The translations under genes were made by a program, and so were the position numbers. This document shows, piece after piece, positions 8,778-17,624 of a stretch of DNA of 64,000 nucleotides. Numbering within the stretch: position 1 is the first letter of the stretch; each line of letters opens with the position of its first letter. Location of the stretch: the NCBI RefSeq assembly GCF_010682105.1, contig NZ_JAAGWH010000055.1, positions 52,186 to 116,185 on the forward strand. Direction: 5' to 3'. This DNA comes from Modestobacter muralis (GTDB lineage Bacteria; Actinomycetota; Actinomycetes; Mycobacteriales; Geodermatophilaceae). The notes beneath the pieces were generated by a model. That model ran no database searches and was not told where the DNA came from. It worked only from the letters and a program-made list of their open reading frames with translations.

Positions 8778-10463
8778 ATGAGCCGCCCGCGTCGTGAGAA
8801 CAAGCGACCCCCTGCGCTGCCCCGTGGCGCGCTCCGTGTCACCCCGTTGGGCGGGCTGGGTGAGATCGGCCGGAACATGACGGTCTTCGAGCACGCCGGC
8901 AAGCTGCTGATCGTCGACTGCGGCGTGCTGTTCCCCGAGGAGCACCAGCCCGGGATCGACGTGATCCTCCCCGACTTCACGTCGATCCGGGACCGGATGG
9001 ACGACGTGGTGGCCGTGGTGCTGACGCACGGGCACGAGGACCACATCGGCGGTGTCCCGTACCTGCTGCGGGAGCGGCCGGACATCCCCGTGGTCGGGTC
9101 GAAGCTGACGTTGGCGTTCCTCGAGGCCAAGCTCAAGGAGCACCGGATCACCCCGGTGACCGAGCGGGTCGCCGAGGGCGACGAGCTGCGGATGGGCCCC
9201 TTCGACCTGGAGTTCCTGGCCGTCAACCACTCCATCCCCGACGCGCTGGCCGTGGCGATCCGCACCCCGGCCGGGCTGGTGCTGCACACCGGCGACTTCA
9301 AGATGGACCAGTTCCCGCTGGACCAGCGGATCACCGACCTGCGCGGCTTCGCCCGGCTCGGTGAGGAGGGCGTCGACCTCTTCCTCACCGACTCCACCAA
9401 CGCCGACGTGCCCGGTTTCACCACCTCCGAGGGTGAGCTCACCCCGGCGATCGACACGGTCTTCCGCACCGCACCCAAGCGGGTCATCGTCTCCAGCTTC
9501 GCCAGCCACGTGCACCGCATCCAGCAGGTGCTCGACGCCGCGCACCAGCACGGCCGCAAGGTCGCCTTCGTCGGCCGGTCGATGGTGCGCAACATGGGCA
9601 TCGCCCGCGACCTGGGCTACCTGCGGGTGCCCAAGGGCCTGGTCGTGGACATGAAGGTGCTGGAGAAGCTGCCCGCGGACAAGGTGTGCCTGATCTGCAC
9701 CGGTTCCCAGGGCGAGCCGATGGCGGCGCTGTCCCGGATGGCCAACGGGGACCACGTCATCCGGATCTCCGAGGGCGACACCGTGCTGCTGGCCAGCTCG
9801 CTGATCCCGGGCAACGAGAACGCCATCTACCGGATCATCAACGAGTTCACCCGGATCGGCGCCAACGTGGTGCACAAGGGCAACGCCAAGGTGCACGTCT
9901 CCGGACACGCCAGCGCCGGCGAGCTCGTCTACTGCTACAACATCGTCAAGCCGCGCAACGTCCTGCCGGTCCACGGCGAGCCCCGTCACCTGCGGGCCAA
10001 CGCCGAACTGGCCATCCGCACGGGCGTCGACCCCAGGGGGGTCGTCATCGCCGAGGACGGCGACGTCATCGACCTGGTCGGCGGCCGCGTCTCGGTCACC
10101 GGCACGGTGCCCGCCGCCAACGTCTACGTCGACGGCAACACCGTGGGCGGCGCGACCGAGGCCTCCCTCAAGGACCGGCGGACCCTGGCCGAGGAGGGCG
10201 TGATCACCGTCGTGGCCATCGTCGACGCCAAGACCGGGCAGCTCGCCGAGGCCCCTGACTTCCTGGCTCGCGGTTTCGTGCACGAGGCGGAGTCCTTCGA
10301 CGCTGCGGTCCCGCTGATCGAGCGCGAGCTGGCCCGGGCGGCCGCAGACGGGGTCACCGACGCCGCCCGGCTGGAGGAGCTGATCGGACGCGCCGTGGCC
10401 GGCTGGGCGAACCGGGCACACCGCCGCTCGCCGATGGTCATCCCGGTGGTCATCGACGCCTGA
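8778..10463 (+). CDS. rnj: Ribonuclease J
   Basis: 561 residues. Metallo-beta-lactamase/beta-CASP ribonuclease with both 5'-exonuclease and endonuclease activity in RNA maturation and decay. The metal site THGHEDHIGG is intact, followed by the later histidines NHSIPD and HTGDFK. The beta-CASP part has FVGRSM and SGHASAGEL, and the C-terminal domain is complete. ATG at 8778 (MSRPRREN) is preferred; a GTG lies three codons upstream. The common actinobacterial neighbour dapA is not adjacent here: the upstream gene is GAF-ANTAR. The 8630-8777 gap shows no clear promoter. Confidence 0.96.
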   Translation: MSRPRRENKRPPALPRGALRVTPLGGLGEIGRNMTVFEHAGKLLIVDCGVLFPEEHQPGIDVILPDFTSIRDRMDDVVAVVLTHGHEDHIGGVPYLLRERPDIPVVGSKLTLAFLEAKLKEHRITPVTERVAEGDELRMGPFDLEFLAVNHSIPDALAVAIRTPAGLVLHTGDFKMDQFPLDQRITDLRGFARLGEEGVDLFLTDSTNADVPGFTTSEGELTPAIDTVFRTAPKRVIVSSFASHVHRIQQVLDAAHQHGRKVAFVGRSMVRNMGIARDLGYLRVPKGLVVDMKVLEKLPADKVCLICTGSQGEPMAALSRMANGDHVIRISEGDTVLLASSLIPGNENAIYRIINEFTRIGANVVHKGNAKVHVSGHASAGELVYCYNIVKPRNVLPVHGEPRHLRANAELAIRTGVDPRGVVIAEDGDVIDLVGGRVSVTGTVPAANVYVDGNTVGGATEASLKDRRTLAEEGVITVVAIVDAKTGQLAEAPDFLARGFVHEAESFDAAVPLIERELARAAADGVTDAARLEELIGRAVAGWANRAHRRSPMVIPVVIDA

Positions 10464-10513
10464 CCGGGGCCACCGCGTCCGCTGGTGCACCGCAGTCGAT
10501 GCGCAGCAGCAGC

Positions 10514-10556
10514 CCTGCGGGTCGGGACCGGGCGACGTCCGGTCCCGACCCGCAGG
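10514..10556 (+). terminator. Strong hairpin terminator after rnj
   Basis: Perfect 18-bp arms at 10514-10531 and 10539-10556 with a 7-base loop, 50 bases after the rnj stop. This is the longest perfect stem in the first half of the window. It has no T run. A smaller GC stem follows near 10588. Confidence 0.8.
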
Positions 10557-10637
10557 TGAGACGCGGCCTGTCGCACCGATCGCTGCCTCGCCCCTGCGGC
10601 GAGGAGGACGGAGCACCGCGTCGGACAGACTGACCAG

Positions 10638-13106
10638 GTGCTGCCACCGACCGGGACCCCGGGGACCGACCTCCCCGTCCGCTCGGTCCTCCCCGCCCTG
10701 GACGCCGCCCTCGACCGCGGTGGCGCCGCCGTCCTGGTCGCCCCGCCGGGCACCGGCAAGACCACGCTGGTCCCTCTCGCCCTGGCCGACCGGCTGCCCG
10801 GCCGCATCCTGGTCGCCGAGCCGCGCCGGGTCGCTGCCCGCGCCGCCGCCCGCCGGATGGCCGCCCTGCTCGGTGAGCCGGTGGGCCGCTCGGTCGGCTA
10901 CAGCGTGCGCGGGGACTCCCAGCACAGCGCCGCCACCCGCGTCGAGGTGGTCACCACCGGGCTGCTGGTGCGCCGGCTGCAGGCCGACCCGGAGCTGCCC
11001 GGCGTCGACGCCGTCGTGCTCGACGAGTGCCACGAGCGCGCCCTGGACACCGACCTCGCGCTGGCGTTCACCCTCGACGTCCGCGGGTCACTGCGGCCGG
11101 AGCTCGAACTGCTGGCCATGTCGGCCACCGCGCAGGCCGGCCGCCTCGCCGAGCTGATGGGGCGCGCCCCGGTCGTCGAGGCGACCGGCTCGCTGCACGA
11201 CGTCGAGCCGGTGTGGTGCCCGCCCTCTCCCCCGGTCGCGCCGGCGCACGGCCTGCACGTCGACCCACGGCTGCTGGCCGCCGTCGCCGACACCGTGCGG
11301 CGGGCGCTGGCCGAGACCACCGGCGACGTGCTGGTCTTCCTGCCCGGCGCCGCCGAGATCGGCCGGGTCGCCGGTCTGCTGTCCGGTGTCGACGCCGACG
11401 TCCGGCCGCTGCACGGGCGGCTGCCCAGCGCCGAGCAGGACGCCGCGCTGACCGCGGGCCCGCGGCGTCGGGTGGTGCTGTCCACCGACGTCGCCGAGAC
11501 CAGCCTGACCGTCCCCGGCGTGCGCACCGTGGTCGACGCCGGACTGGCCCGGGTCCCCCGCTACGACGTCGCCCGCGGGCTCGGCTCGCTGGTCACCGTC
11601 CGGGTGTCCCGGGCCGCGGCCACCCAGCGGGCCGGCCGCGCCGGGCGCGAGGCGCCGGGCCGGGTCTACCGGCTGTGGTCGGCCGCCGAGCACGACCGGC
11701 TGCCCGCCGCCCCCGAGCCGGAGATCGCCGTCGCCGACCTCACCGGCCTGGCACTGGAGCTGGCCTGCTGGGGCGAGCCCGACGGCACCGGCCTCGCCCT
11801 GCCCGACGCCCCGCCGGACGCCGCGTTCACCGTCGCCCGCGACACGCTGCGGCAGCTCGGCGCGGTGGACGACGCAGGCCGGGTGACCCCGCGCGGCCGG
11901 TCGCTGACCGCGGTCGGCGCGCACCCCCGGCTGGCCCGGGCACTGCTGGACGGCACGCCGCTGGTCGGCCGGCGCCGCGCGGCGGAGGTGGTCGCCCTGC
12001 TGTCGGCCGACGTCCCGTCCCGCTCCGACGACCTGGTCGCCGACTGGCGGGAGGTCCGGCGGTCCCGGGACGGGCGCTGGCGGGACGAGGTGGCCCGGCT
12101 GACCCGTGCCGCCCCGGACTCCCCCGAGACCCGGCTGCCCGACGACGTCGCCGCCGGGCTCGTGGTGGGGCTCGCCCACCCCGAGTGGCTGGCCCGCCGC
12201 CGTCCGGGCACCGAGCGCACCTACCTGCTGGCCGCCGGCACCGGCGCCGAGCTCGCCCCGGGGACCGCGCTGGCCGGTGCACCGTGGCTGGCTGTCGCCG
12301 CGGCCGACCGTGCGCCGGGACGCCGCGACGCGCGGGTCCGCACCGCGGTCGCCGTCGACGAGGCCACCGCGCTGGAGGCCGGGGCGGCCGCGCACGCCGA
12401 CGGCCCGGAGGTCACCTGGCGCGACGGCGACGTGTCCGCCGCGCGGGTCGAGCGGCTGGGCGCGATCGTGCTGGCCGAGCGGCCACTGCCCGACCCCGAC
12501 CCGGCCGCCGTCACCGCCGCACTCGCCGAGGGGCTGCGCCGGGAGGGCCTGGCGCTGCTGCGCTGGACGCCGGCGGCCACCGCGCTGCGCGAACGCCTGG
12601 CCGCCGCGCGCGCCGGGCTCGGCGACCCGTGGCCGGCCGTGGACGACGAGTCGCTGCTGGCCGCCCTGGGCGGCAGCCCGGCGCTGTCCGGTGCGCGCAG
12701 CCGCCGCGACCTGACGCGGGTCGACGTGGTCGCCGCGCTGCGCTCGCTGCTGCCCTGGGAGCTGGCCGGCCGGCTCGACGAGCTGGTGCCCGAGCGCGTC
12801 CAGGTGCCCACCGGCTCGGCGATCAGGGTCGACTACGGCGACCCGGACGTCCCGACCCTGTCCGCGCGCGTGCAGGAGCTGTTCGGCTGGGCCGTGGCAC
12901 CGGTGGTCGCCGGCCGACCGCTGCGTCTGCAGCTGCTCTCCCCCGCCTCGCGGGTCGTCGCGACCACCGCGGACCTGGCCGGCTTCTGGGTCACCGGCTA
13001 CCCGGCGGTGCGCAGCGAGCTGCGCGGCCGCTACCCGCGCCACCCCTGGCCCGAGGACCCGGCCGCCGCCAGCCCGACCCGGCGCGCCAAGCCCCGCGGC
13101 ACCTGA
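10638..13106 (+). CDS. hrpB: ATP-dependent RNA helicase HrpB
   Basis: 822 residues, the usual length for the DEAH/RHA-type helicase HrpB. Visible motifs: Walker A APPGTGKTT (35-43), EPRRVAARAAA (Ia), DECH (129-132), SAT (162-164), then the second RecA lobe with STDVAETSLT and QRAGRAGR. The helicase-associated and HrpB C-terminal domains follow; the end carries PRHPWPED, typical of the family. GTG at 10638 opens the protein. Its cellular role is poorly defined in any bacterium. It stands alone between a terminator and the next operon. Confidence 0.95.
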   Translation: MLPPTGTPGTDLPVRSVLPALDAALDRGGAAVLVAPPGTGKTTLVPLALADRLPGRILVAEPRRVAARAAARRMAALLGEPVGRSVGYSVRGDSQHSAATRVEVVTTGLLVRRLQADPELPGVDAVVLDECHERALDTDLALAFTLDVRGSLRPELELLAMSATAQAGRLAELMGRAPVVEATGSLHDVEPVWCPPSPPVAPAHGLHVDPRLLAAVADTVRRALAETTGDVLVFLPGAAEIGRVAGLLSGVDADVRPLHGRLPSAEQDAALTAGPRRRVVLSTDVAETSLTVPGVRTVVDAGLARVPRYDVARGLGSLVTVRVSRAAATQRAGRAGREAPGRVYRLWSAAEHDRLPAAPEPEIAVADLTGLALELACWGEPDGTGLALPDAPPDAAFTVARDTLRQLGAVDDAGRVTPRGRSLTAVGAHPRLARALLDGTPLVGRRRAAEVVALLSADVPSRSDDLVADWREVRRSRDGRWRDEVARLTRAAPDSPETRLPDDVAAGLVVGLAHPEWLARRRPGTERTYLLAAGTGAELAPGTALAGAPWLAVAAADRAPGRRDARVRTAVAVDEATALEAGAAAHADGPEVTWRDGDVSAARVERLGAIVLAERPLPDPDPAAVTAALAEGLRREGLALLRWTPAATALRERLAAARAGLGDPWPAVDDESLLAALGGSPALSGARSRRDLTRVDVVAALRSLLPWELAGRLDELVPERVQVPTGSAIRVDYGDPDVPTLSARVQELFGWAVAPVVAGRPLRLQLLSPASRVVATTADLAGFWVTGYPAVRSELRGRYPRHPWPEDPAAASPTRRAKPRGT

Positions 13107-13195
13107 GCGGCCACTCTCCGGCAGGTGCGGGTGTTCCCCCGCCGTCGACGGCGCCGAGTTGGGGATAACGGGAGATGGGCGATGTCGGCCAGCCG

Positions 13196-13235
13196 CGTGT
13201 ACGGCCGTACGCATCGCTGTGTACGGTCGTACACA
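13196..13235 (+). promoter_or_regulatory. Two tandem palindromic operators overlapping the acetyltransferase start
   Basis: Two 18-base palindromes: 13196-13213 (core GTACGGCCGTAC, perfect over 12) and 13218-13235 (TGTGTACG, two bases, CGTACACA; perfect 8-bp arms). Their centres are 22 bp apart, about two helical turns, so two repressor dimers would sit on the same face. The second overlaps the A of the acetyltransferase ATG. The TetR regulator encoded second in the same operon is the natural candidate to bind here; that is inference. Confidence 0.75.
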
Positions 13236-13801
13236 TGCCCGACGAGCGCTCGATGCGCGACCGCATGCTGGCCGGCGACGCCTACATCGCCGACGACCCG
13301 GACATCGCCCGGGACAGCACCCGCGCCCAGGCCCTCGCCCACCGCTACAACACGATGGACCCCACGGACGGCGCGCAGCGGCGGGCCGTGCTCGAGGAGC
13401 TGCTCGGCGCCTTCGGCCCGGGCAGCGAGATCCGCGCCCCGTTCCACTGCGACTACGGCTACCAGACCACGATCGGCGCGCGGACGTTCGCCAACTTCGG
13501 GCTGGTCTGCCTCGACGTCGCCCGGGTGACGATCGGCGACGACGTGCAGATGGGCCCCGGCGTCCAGCTGCTCACCGCCACCCACCCGGTCGAGCCCGGC
13601 CCCCGCCGGGACAAGTGGGAGTCCGCCGAGCCGATCACCATCTCCGACAACGTCTGGCTCGGCGGCGGTGTCATCGTCTGCCCCGGGGTGACGATCGGTC
13701 CCAACACGGTGGTCGGCGCCGGCTCGGTCGTGACCCGTGACCTGCCCGCGGACGTCGTGGCGGTCGGCAGCCCGGCCCGCGTCGTCCGGTCGATCGGGTG
13801 A
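13235..13801 (+). CDS. Sugar O-acetyltransferase (maltose acetyltransferase-like)
   Basis: 188 residues. A left-handed beta-helix acetyltransferase of the Maa/NodL/LacA group, which moves acetyl from acetyl-CoA to sugars. The N-terminal Mac domain is present (RMLAGDAYIADDPDI), followed by hexapeptide repeats (VTIGDDVQMGP, ITISDNVWLGGG, VTIGPNTVVGAG) and the catalytic-histidine loop TATHPV. ATG at 13235 falls inside an operator and has no Shine-Dalgarno sequence, so the transcript may be leaderless. An in-frame ATG at 13175 with GGGAG upstream would add 20 residues but would put both operators inside the gene. The stop overlaps the TetR start by 4 bases. Confidence 0.9.
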   Translation: MPDERSMRDRMLAGDAYIADDPDIARDSTRAQALAHRYNTMDPTDGAQRRAVLEELLGAFGPGSEIRAPFHCDYGYQTTIGARTFANFGLVCLDVARVTIGDDVQMGPGVQLLTATHPVEPGPRRDKWESAEPITISDNVWLGGGVIVCPGVTIGPNTVVGAGSVVTRDLPADVVAVGSPARVVRSIG

Positions 13802-14382
13802 CCGCCGAGCCACTGGACCGCCCGGCCCGCCGGCACGACCCCGAGCGACGGCAGCGGATCGTCGAGGCCGCCATCGGGGTGATCGCCGAGCACGGCGTCG
13901 CTGGCACCACGCACCGCCTGGTCGCCGCCGCCGCCGACGTCCCGCTGGGCTCGATGACCTACCACTTCACCGGCCTGGACGACCTGCTGGCCCAAGCCTT
14001 CGCCGTGCACGCCGAGCGGATGGCCGTGACGTACGAGGCGCACTTCGCCGACGTCCGCAGCCGGGACGACGTCGTCGAGGCCGTCACCGACCTGGTGCAC
14101 GGCCACGCCGGTGCCGACGACCGCGACTGGGCGGTGTCCTACGAGCTGTACCTGGCCGCGCTGCGCGACCCGGCGCTGCGCACGGTCACCGAGACCTGGA
14201 TGCGCCGCAGCCGCAGCGTGCTGGAGCAGTTCGTCGATGCCACCACCGCCCGCGGCGTCGACGGGCTCATCGAGGGCCTGGTCATGCACAAGGTCCTCTC
14301 CACCGGCCCGGTGTCCCGGGCCGAGACCCACGAGATCATCGCCCGGGCCGTCCGGCCCACCACCGAGGGAGCAGCGCAGTGA
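13798..14382 (+). CDS. TetR/AcrR family repressor
   Basis: 194 residues. The N-terminal helix-turn-helix is clear: RIVEAAIGVIAEHG, then TTHRLVAAAADVPLGSMTYHF. The C-terminal ligand-binding region (about 70-190) is helical and unassigned. It starts with GTG in a GTGA overlap with the acetyltransferase and overlaps the MFS transporter by four bases. It is probably the repressor acting at the paired palindromes 13196-13235, controlling its own operon; the inducer is unknown. Confidence 0.92.
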   Translation: MTAEPLDRPARRHDPERRQRIVEAAIGVIAEHGVAGTTHRLVAAAADVPLGSMTYHFTGLDDLLAQAFAVHAERMAVTYEAHFADVRSRDDVVEAVTDLVHGHAGADDRDWAVSYELYLAALRDPALRTVTETWMRRSRSVLEQFVDATTARGVDGLIEGLVMHKVLSTGPVSRAETHEIIARAVRPTTEGAAQ

Positions 14383-15587
14383 CCAGCACCGACGCCCGCC
14401 GGGCACCCGGCCCGGCGCAGGTCGAGGCGGCCAAGCGCGGGGTCTACACCGCCTTCGTCGGCGCCGGTTTCGCCTTCGCCAGCTGGGCCTCCCGCATCCC
14501 CGCGGTGCGCGACCGGCTCGACCTCGACCCGGCCGCGCTGGGCCTGGTGCTGCTGGCCATCGCCGCCGGGTCGGTGATCGGCCTGCCACTGGCCGGCACC
14601 GTGATCGCCCGCCTCGGCTCGCGCCGCACCGTCGTCGTCATGTCGCTGGTGCTGGCCGCGGCCCTGGGCGTGGTCGCCGTCGGCTCGGTCACAGGAGTCG
14701 CCGTCCTGGTGGTGGGCCTGTTCGTGATGGGCCTGGCCAACGGCGCCTGGGACGTCGCGATGAACGTGCAGGGCGCCGTGGTCGAGCGCCACCTGGGCCG
14801 GGCCACGATGTCCCGCTTCCACGCCGGCTTCAGCTTCGGCACGGTCGCCGGTGCGCTGCTGGGCGCGGCGATGGTGCACCTCGGCGTGGGGGTGCCCGTG
14901 CACCTGGCCGGCGTCGCCGTGCTGATCGTCCTCGTCGTGCCGGTCTCCGTGCGCGGCTTCGTCAGCGACGTCCACGTCGACGCCGACGGCGAGCCGGCCG
15001 CGACGGGCAGCGCGCTGACCGCCTGGCGCGAGCCGCGCACCTGGCTCATCGGCGTCGTCGTGCTCGCCTTCTCCTTCGCCGAGGGCACCGCCAACGACTG
15101 GCTGGGCGTCGCGCTCATCGACGACCACGGCACGTCGGAGACCACGGGCACGCTCGGCTTCGCGCTGTTCCTGACCGCGATGACCGTGGCGCGCTGGTTC
15201 GGCGGACCCGTGCTGGACCGGTACGGCCGGGTGCAGGTCATCCGACTGCTCGCCGGGCTCGCCGTGGTCGGGCTGCTGCTGTTCGTGTTCGGCTCCCCCG
15301 TGCTGGCCTTCGTCGGCGCCCTGCTGTGGGGTGCCGGGGCCTCCCTCGGCTTCCCGACCGGGATGAGCGCCGCCGCCGACGAGCCCGCCGCGGCCGCCGC
15401 CCGGGTCAGCGTCGTGGCCTCGATCGGCTACTGCGCCTTCCTGGCCGGCCCGCCGCTGATCGGCCTGCTCGGCCAGCAGGTGACCGTGCTGCGCGCGCTC
15501 ACCGTGGTCGCCGTCCTGCTGGGCATCGCCGCCCTCGTCGCCGGCGCGCTCAGGCCGCCGGCGGAGGCCACCGGCACGCCGGTGTGA
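14379..15587 (+). CDS. MFS transporter (YbjJ-like)
   Basis: 402 residues, 12 predicted membrane helices. The start is a GTG in a GTGA overlap with the TetR gene; frame upstream of it has no membrane character. ASWASRIPAVRD near residue 25 and GLANGAWDVAMNVQG near 115 recall the YbjJ type of the major facilitator superfamily. Third gene of the acetyltransferase-TetR-MFS operon, so it probably exports the compound the TetR protein senses, possibly a sugar derivative acetylated by the first gene. The substrate is not deducible. Confidence 0.88.
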   Translation: MTSTDARRAPGPAQVEAAKRGVYTAFVGAGFAFASWASRIPAVRDRLDLDPAALGLVLLAIAAGSVIGLPLAGTVIARLGSRRTVVVMSLVLAAALGVVAVGSVTGVAVLVVGLFVMGLANGAWDVAMNVQGAVVERHLGRATMSRFHAGFSFGTVAGALLGAAMVHLGVGVPVHLAGVAVLIVLVVPVSVRGFVSDVHVDADGEPAATGSALTAWREPRTWLIGVVVLAFSFAEGTANDWLGVALIDDHGTSETTGTLGFALFLTAMTVARWFGGPVLDRYGRVQVIRLLAGLAVVGLLLFVFGSPVLAFVGALLWGAGASLGFPTGMSAAADEPAAAAARVSVVASIGYCAFLAGPPLIGLLGQQVTVLRALTVVAVLLGIAALVAGALRPPAEATGTPV

Positions 15588-15644
15588 CGGCCCGCGCAGC
15601 CGCTCCACCGCGCAGAACACGCCCCGACCGGTGAGGATCGGGAC

Positions 15645-17558
15645 GTGACGAGCACTGCCGATCAGCCGACGCCCACCATCGACGCCTCGACCACCGACGC
15701 ATGGGGCATCGACGCCCGCTGGCTCGACGTCTCCGACACCGAGCACCTGATCGCCGAGTCGACGATCGCGCAGCTGCGGGAGGTCATCGGCGACCCGCCG
15801 GCGGACCTGCTGGACCGGGCACCGATCGTCGCCCGCCCCGGGGACGCCCTGGAGGTCGAGGCCGCCGACGTCGAGTGCGAGGACGGGACGATGCGCACCG
15901 TCGACGGAGTGCTGCCCGAGGACTTCCCGCTGGGCTACCACCGGCTGCGCACCGCCGACGGCCGCGAGCGCCGGCTGATCGTCTCCCCCGGCCGGTGCTG
16001 GCTGCCCGAGGGCTGGCGCGGCTGGGGCTGGGCCGTGCAGCTCTACGCCACCCGCGGCCGGGGCAGCTGGGGCATCGGCGACCTCGGTGACCTGCGCACC
16101 GTGACGCAGTTCGCCAAGGACCAGGGTGCCGGGTTCGTGCTGGTCAACCCGCTGCACGCGGTCGCCCCCACGCCGGAGCAGGAGGCCAGCCCGTACCTGC
16201 CGGCCACCCGCCGCTTCCGCAACCCGGTCTACCTGCGCATCGCTGACGTCCCGGGGGCTGACGCCGTCGACGTCGAGGGCGACGCCGGGCCGGCCCTGAA
16301 CGACGGCGAGCTCATCGACCGTGACGCGATCTGGGCGCTCAAGCGCCGGGTGCTGCAGCGGGTCTTCGACGCCGGCATCGACGAGACCGCCCTGCGCGAC
16401 TGGTGGTGGCACCAGGGCCAGCCGCTGATGGACTGGGCCACCTGGTGCGCGGTCGCCGACGCGCACGGCCCCGACTGGCACACCTGGCCCGCGGAGCTGG
16501 TCGACCCCCGTGGTGCCGGCGTGGCCGACTTCGCCGCCGCCCACGAGCGGGAGATCGCCTTCCACGCCTGGCTGCAGTGGCAGCTGGACCGCCAGCTGCG
16601 TGCGGCCACCGAGGGCATCACCGTGATCCAGGACCTGCCCATCGGCGTCGCCGGCGGCGGCGCCGACGCATGGGCCTGGCAGGACGTGCTCGCCCAGGGG
16701 GTGAGCGTCGGCGCCCCGCCGGACGCCTTCAACGCCCGCGGCCAGGACTGGGGCTCCCCGCCGCTGGTCCCCTGGCGGCTGCAGGCCGCCGACTACGAGC
16801 CGTTCATCCAGTCGATCCGGGCCACCATGGCCGGCGCCGGCGGGCTGCGGGTCGACCACGTCATGGGCCTGTTCCGGCTGTGGTGGGTGCCGTCGGACGG
16901 CGGGCCCGAGGCGGGCGCCTACGTCCGCTACCCCTACGAGGACATGCTCGACATCGTCGCGCTGGAGAGCCACCGCGCGCAGGCGATCGTGGTCGGTGAG
17001 GATCTCGGCGTCGTCGAGGACGGCGTGCGCGAGGCCATGGCCGAGCACGGGATCCTGTCCTACAAGCTGCTGTGGTTCGAGGACGACGAGCCGACGCAGT
17101 GGCCGGCGGAGTCGATGGCCGCGGTGACCACCCACGACCTGCCCACGATCCCGGGGCTGTGGACCGGGTCGGACATGGCCGAGCAGCTGGAGAACGGGAC
17201 CGGCACCGCCGAGGAGCTGGAGACCGGCCGCACGTCCCTGCTGGAGCACCTGCCCGGCGTCCCGGACGGCGCCACCCCGGACGAGGCCGTGCTGGCGGCC
17301 TACCGCCGGCTGGCCGCCGCGCCCTCGACCCTGCTGTCGGCGACGCTGGACGACGCCCTGGGCGAGGAGCGCCGGCCCAACATCCCGGGCGCGAACTCCC
17401 GGCCCAACTGGTGCCTGCCGCTGCCGGTGCCCACCGAGGACCTCGCCGCCCACCCCGGCGTCCAGGCCGTGGCCCGGGTGCTCGCCGAGGGGCTGCACCC
17501 GGCGGTGCCCGCGAGCAAGCACAAGGCCAAGAAGGCGGGGAAGAGCAAGAAGAAGTGA
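15645..17558 (+). CDS. malQ: 4-alpha-glucanotransferase (amylomaltase)
   Basis: 637 residues, GH77. Transfers maltosyl and longer units between alpha-glucans. Visible: the aromatic GRGSWGIGDLGDL segment, IQDLPIGV, GLRVDHVMGLFRLWW carrying the nucleophile Asp, VGEDLGVV carrying the acid/base Glu, and TTHDLPT carrying the third acidic residue. An N-terminal extension of about 110 residues is usual for actinobacterial MalQ. The last 15 residues are lysine-rich (KHKAKKAGKSKKK). GTG at 15645 follows GAGGATCGGG. No other glycogen gene is adjacent; the GH13 enzyme lies 9 kb away. Confidence 0.95.
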   Translation: MTSTADQPTPTIDASTTDAWGIDARWLDVSDTEHLIAESTIAQLREVIGDPPADLLDRAPIVARPGDALEVEAADVECEDGTMRTVDGVLPEDFPLGYHRLRTADGRERRLIVSPGRCWLPEGWRGWGWAVQLYATRGRGSWGIGDLGDLRTVTQFAKDQGAGFVLVNPLHAVAPTPEQEASPYLPATRRFRNPVYLRIADVPGADAVDVEGDAGPALNDGELIDRDAIWALKRRVLQRVFDAGIDETALRDWWWHQGQPLMDWATWCAVADAHGPDWHTWPAELVDPRGAGVADFAAAHEREIAFHAWLQWQLDRQLRAATEGITVIQDLPIGVAGGGADAWAWQDVLAQGVSVGAPPDAFNARGQDWGSPPLVPWRLQAADYEPFIQSIRATMAGAGGLRVDHVMGLFRLWWVPSDGGPEAGAYVRYPYEDMLDIVALESHRAQAIVVGEDLGVVEDGVREAMAEHGILSYKLLWFEDDEPTQWPAESMAAVTTHDLPTIPGLWTGSDMAEQLENGTGTAEELETGRTSLLEHLPGVPDGATPDEAVLAAYRRLAAAPSTLLSATLDDALGEERRPNIPGANSRPNWCLPLPVPTEDLAAHPGVQAVARVLAEGLHPAVPASKHKAKKAGKSKKK

Positions 17559-17585
17559 CGTCGGTGCGGGGTCCCGCGCTGCGGT

Positions 17586-17618
17586 GACGCCGTCCCCTCG
17601 AGCTGAGGGGACGGCGTC
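17586..17618. terminator. Bidirectional terminator between malQ and the hydrolase
   Basis: Perfect 14-bp arms, 17586-17599 and 17605-17618, with a 5-base loop, centred between two convergent genes. It lies 28 bases after the malQ stop and 7 before the hydrolase stop. Confidence 0.85.
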
Positions 17619-17624
17619 GGTGGG

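Noticed and set aside
10638..13106. HrpB as part of a defence system
   Set aside because: Canonical length and domains, isolated by a terminator; neighbours are not defence genes.
14139..17522. 1127-codon open frame on the minus strand
   Set aside because: Antisense to the MFS and malQ genes; composition is low-complexity and mirrors their codon structure. High GC removes stop codons from shadow frames.
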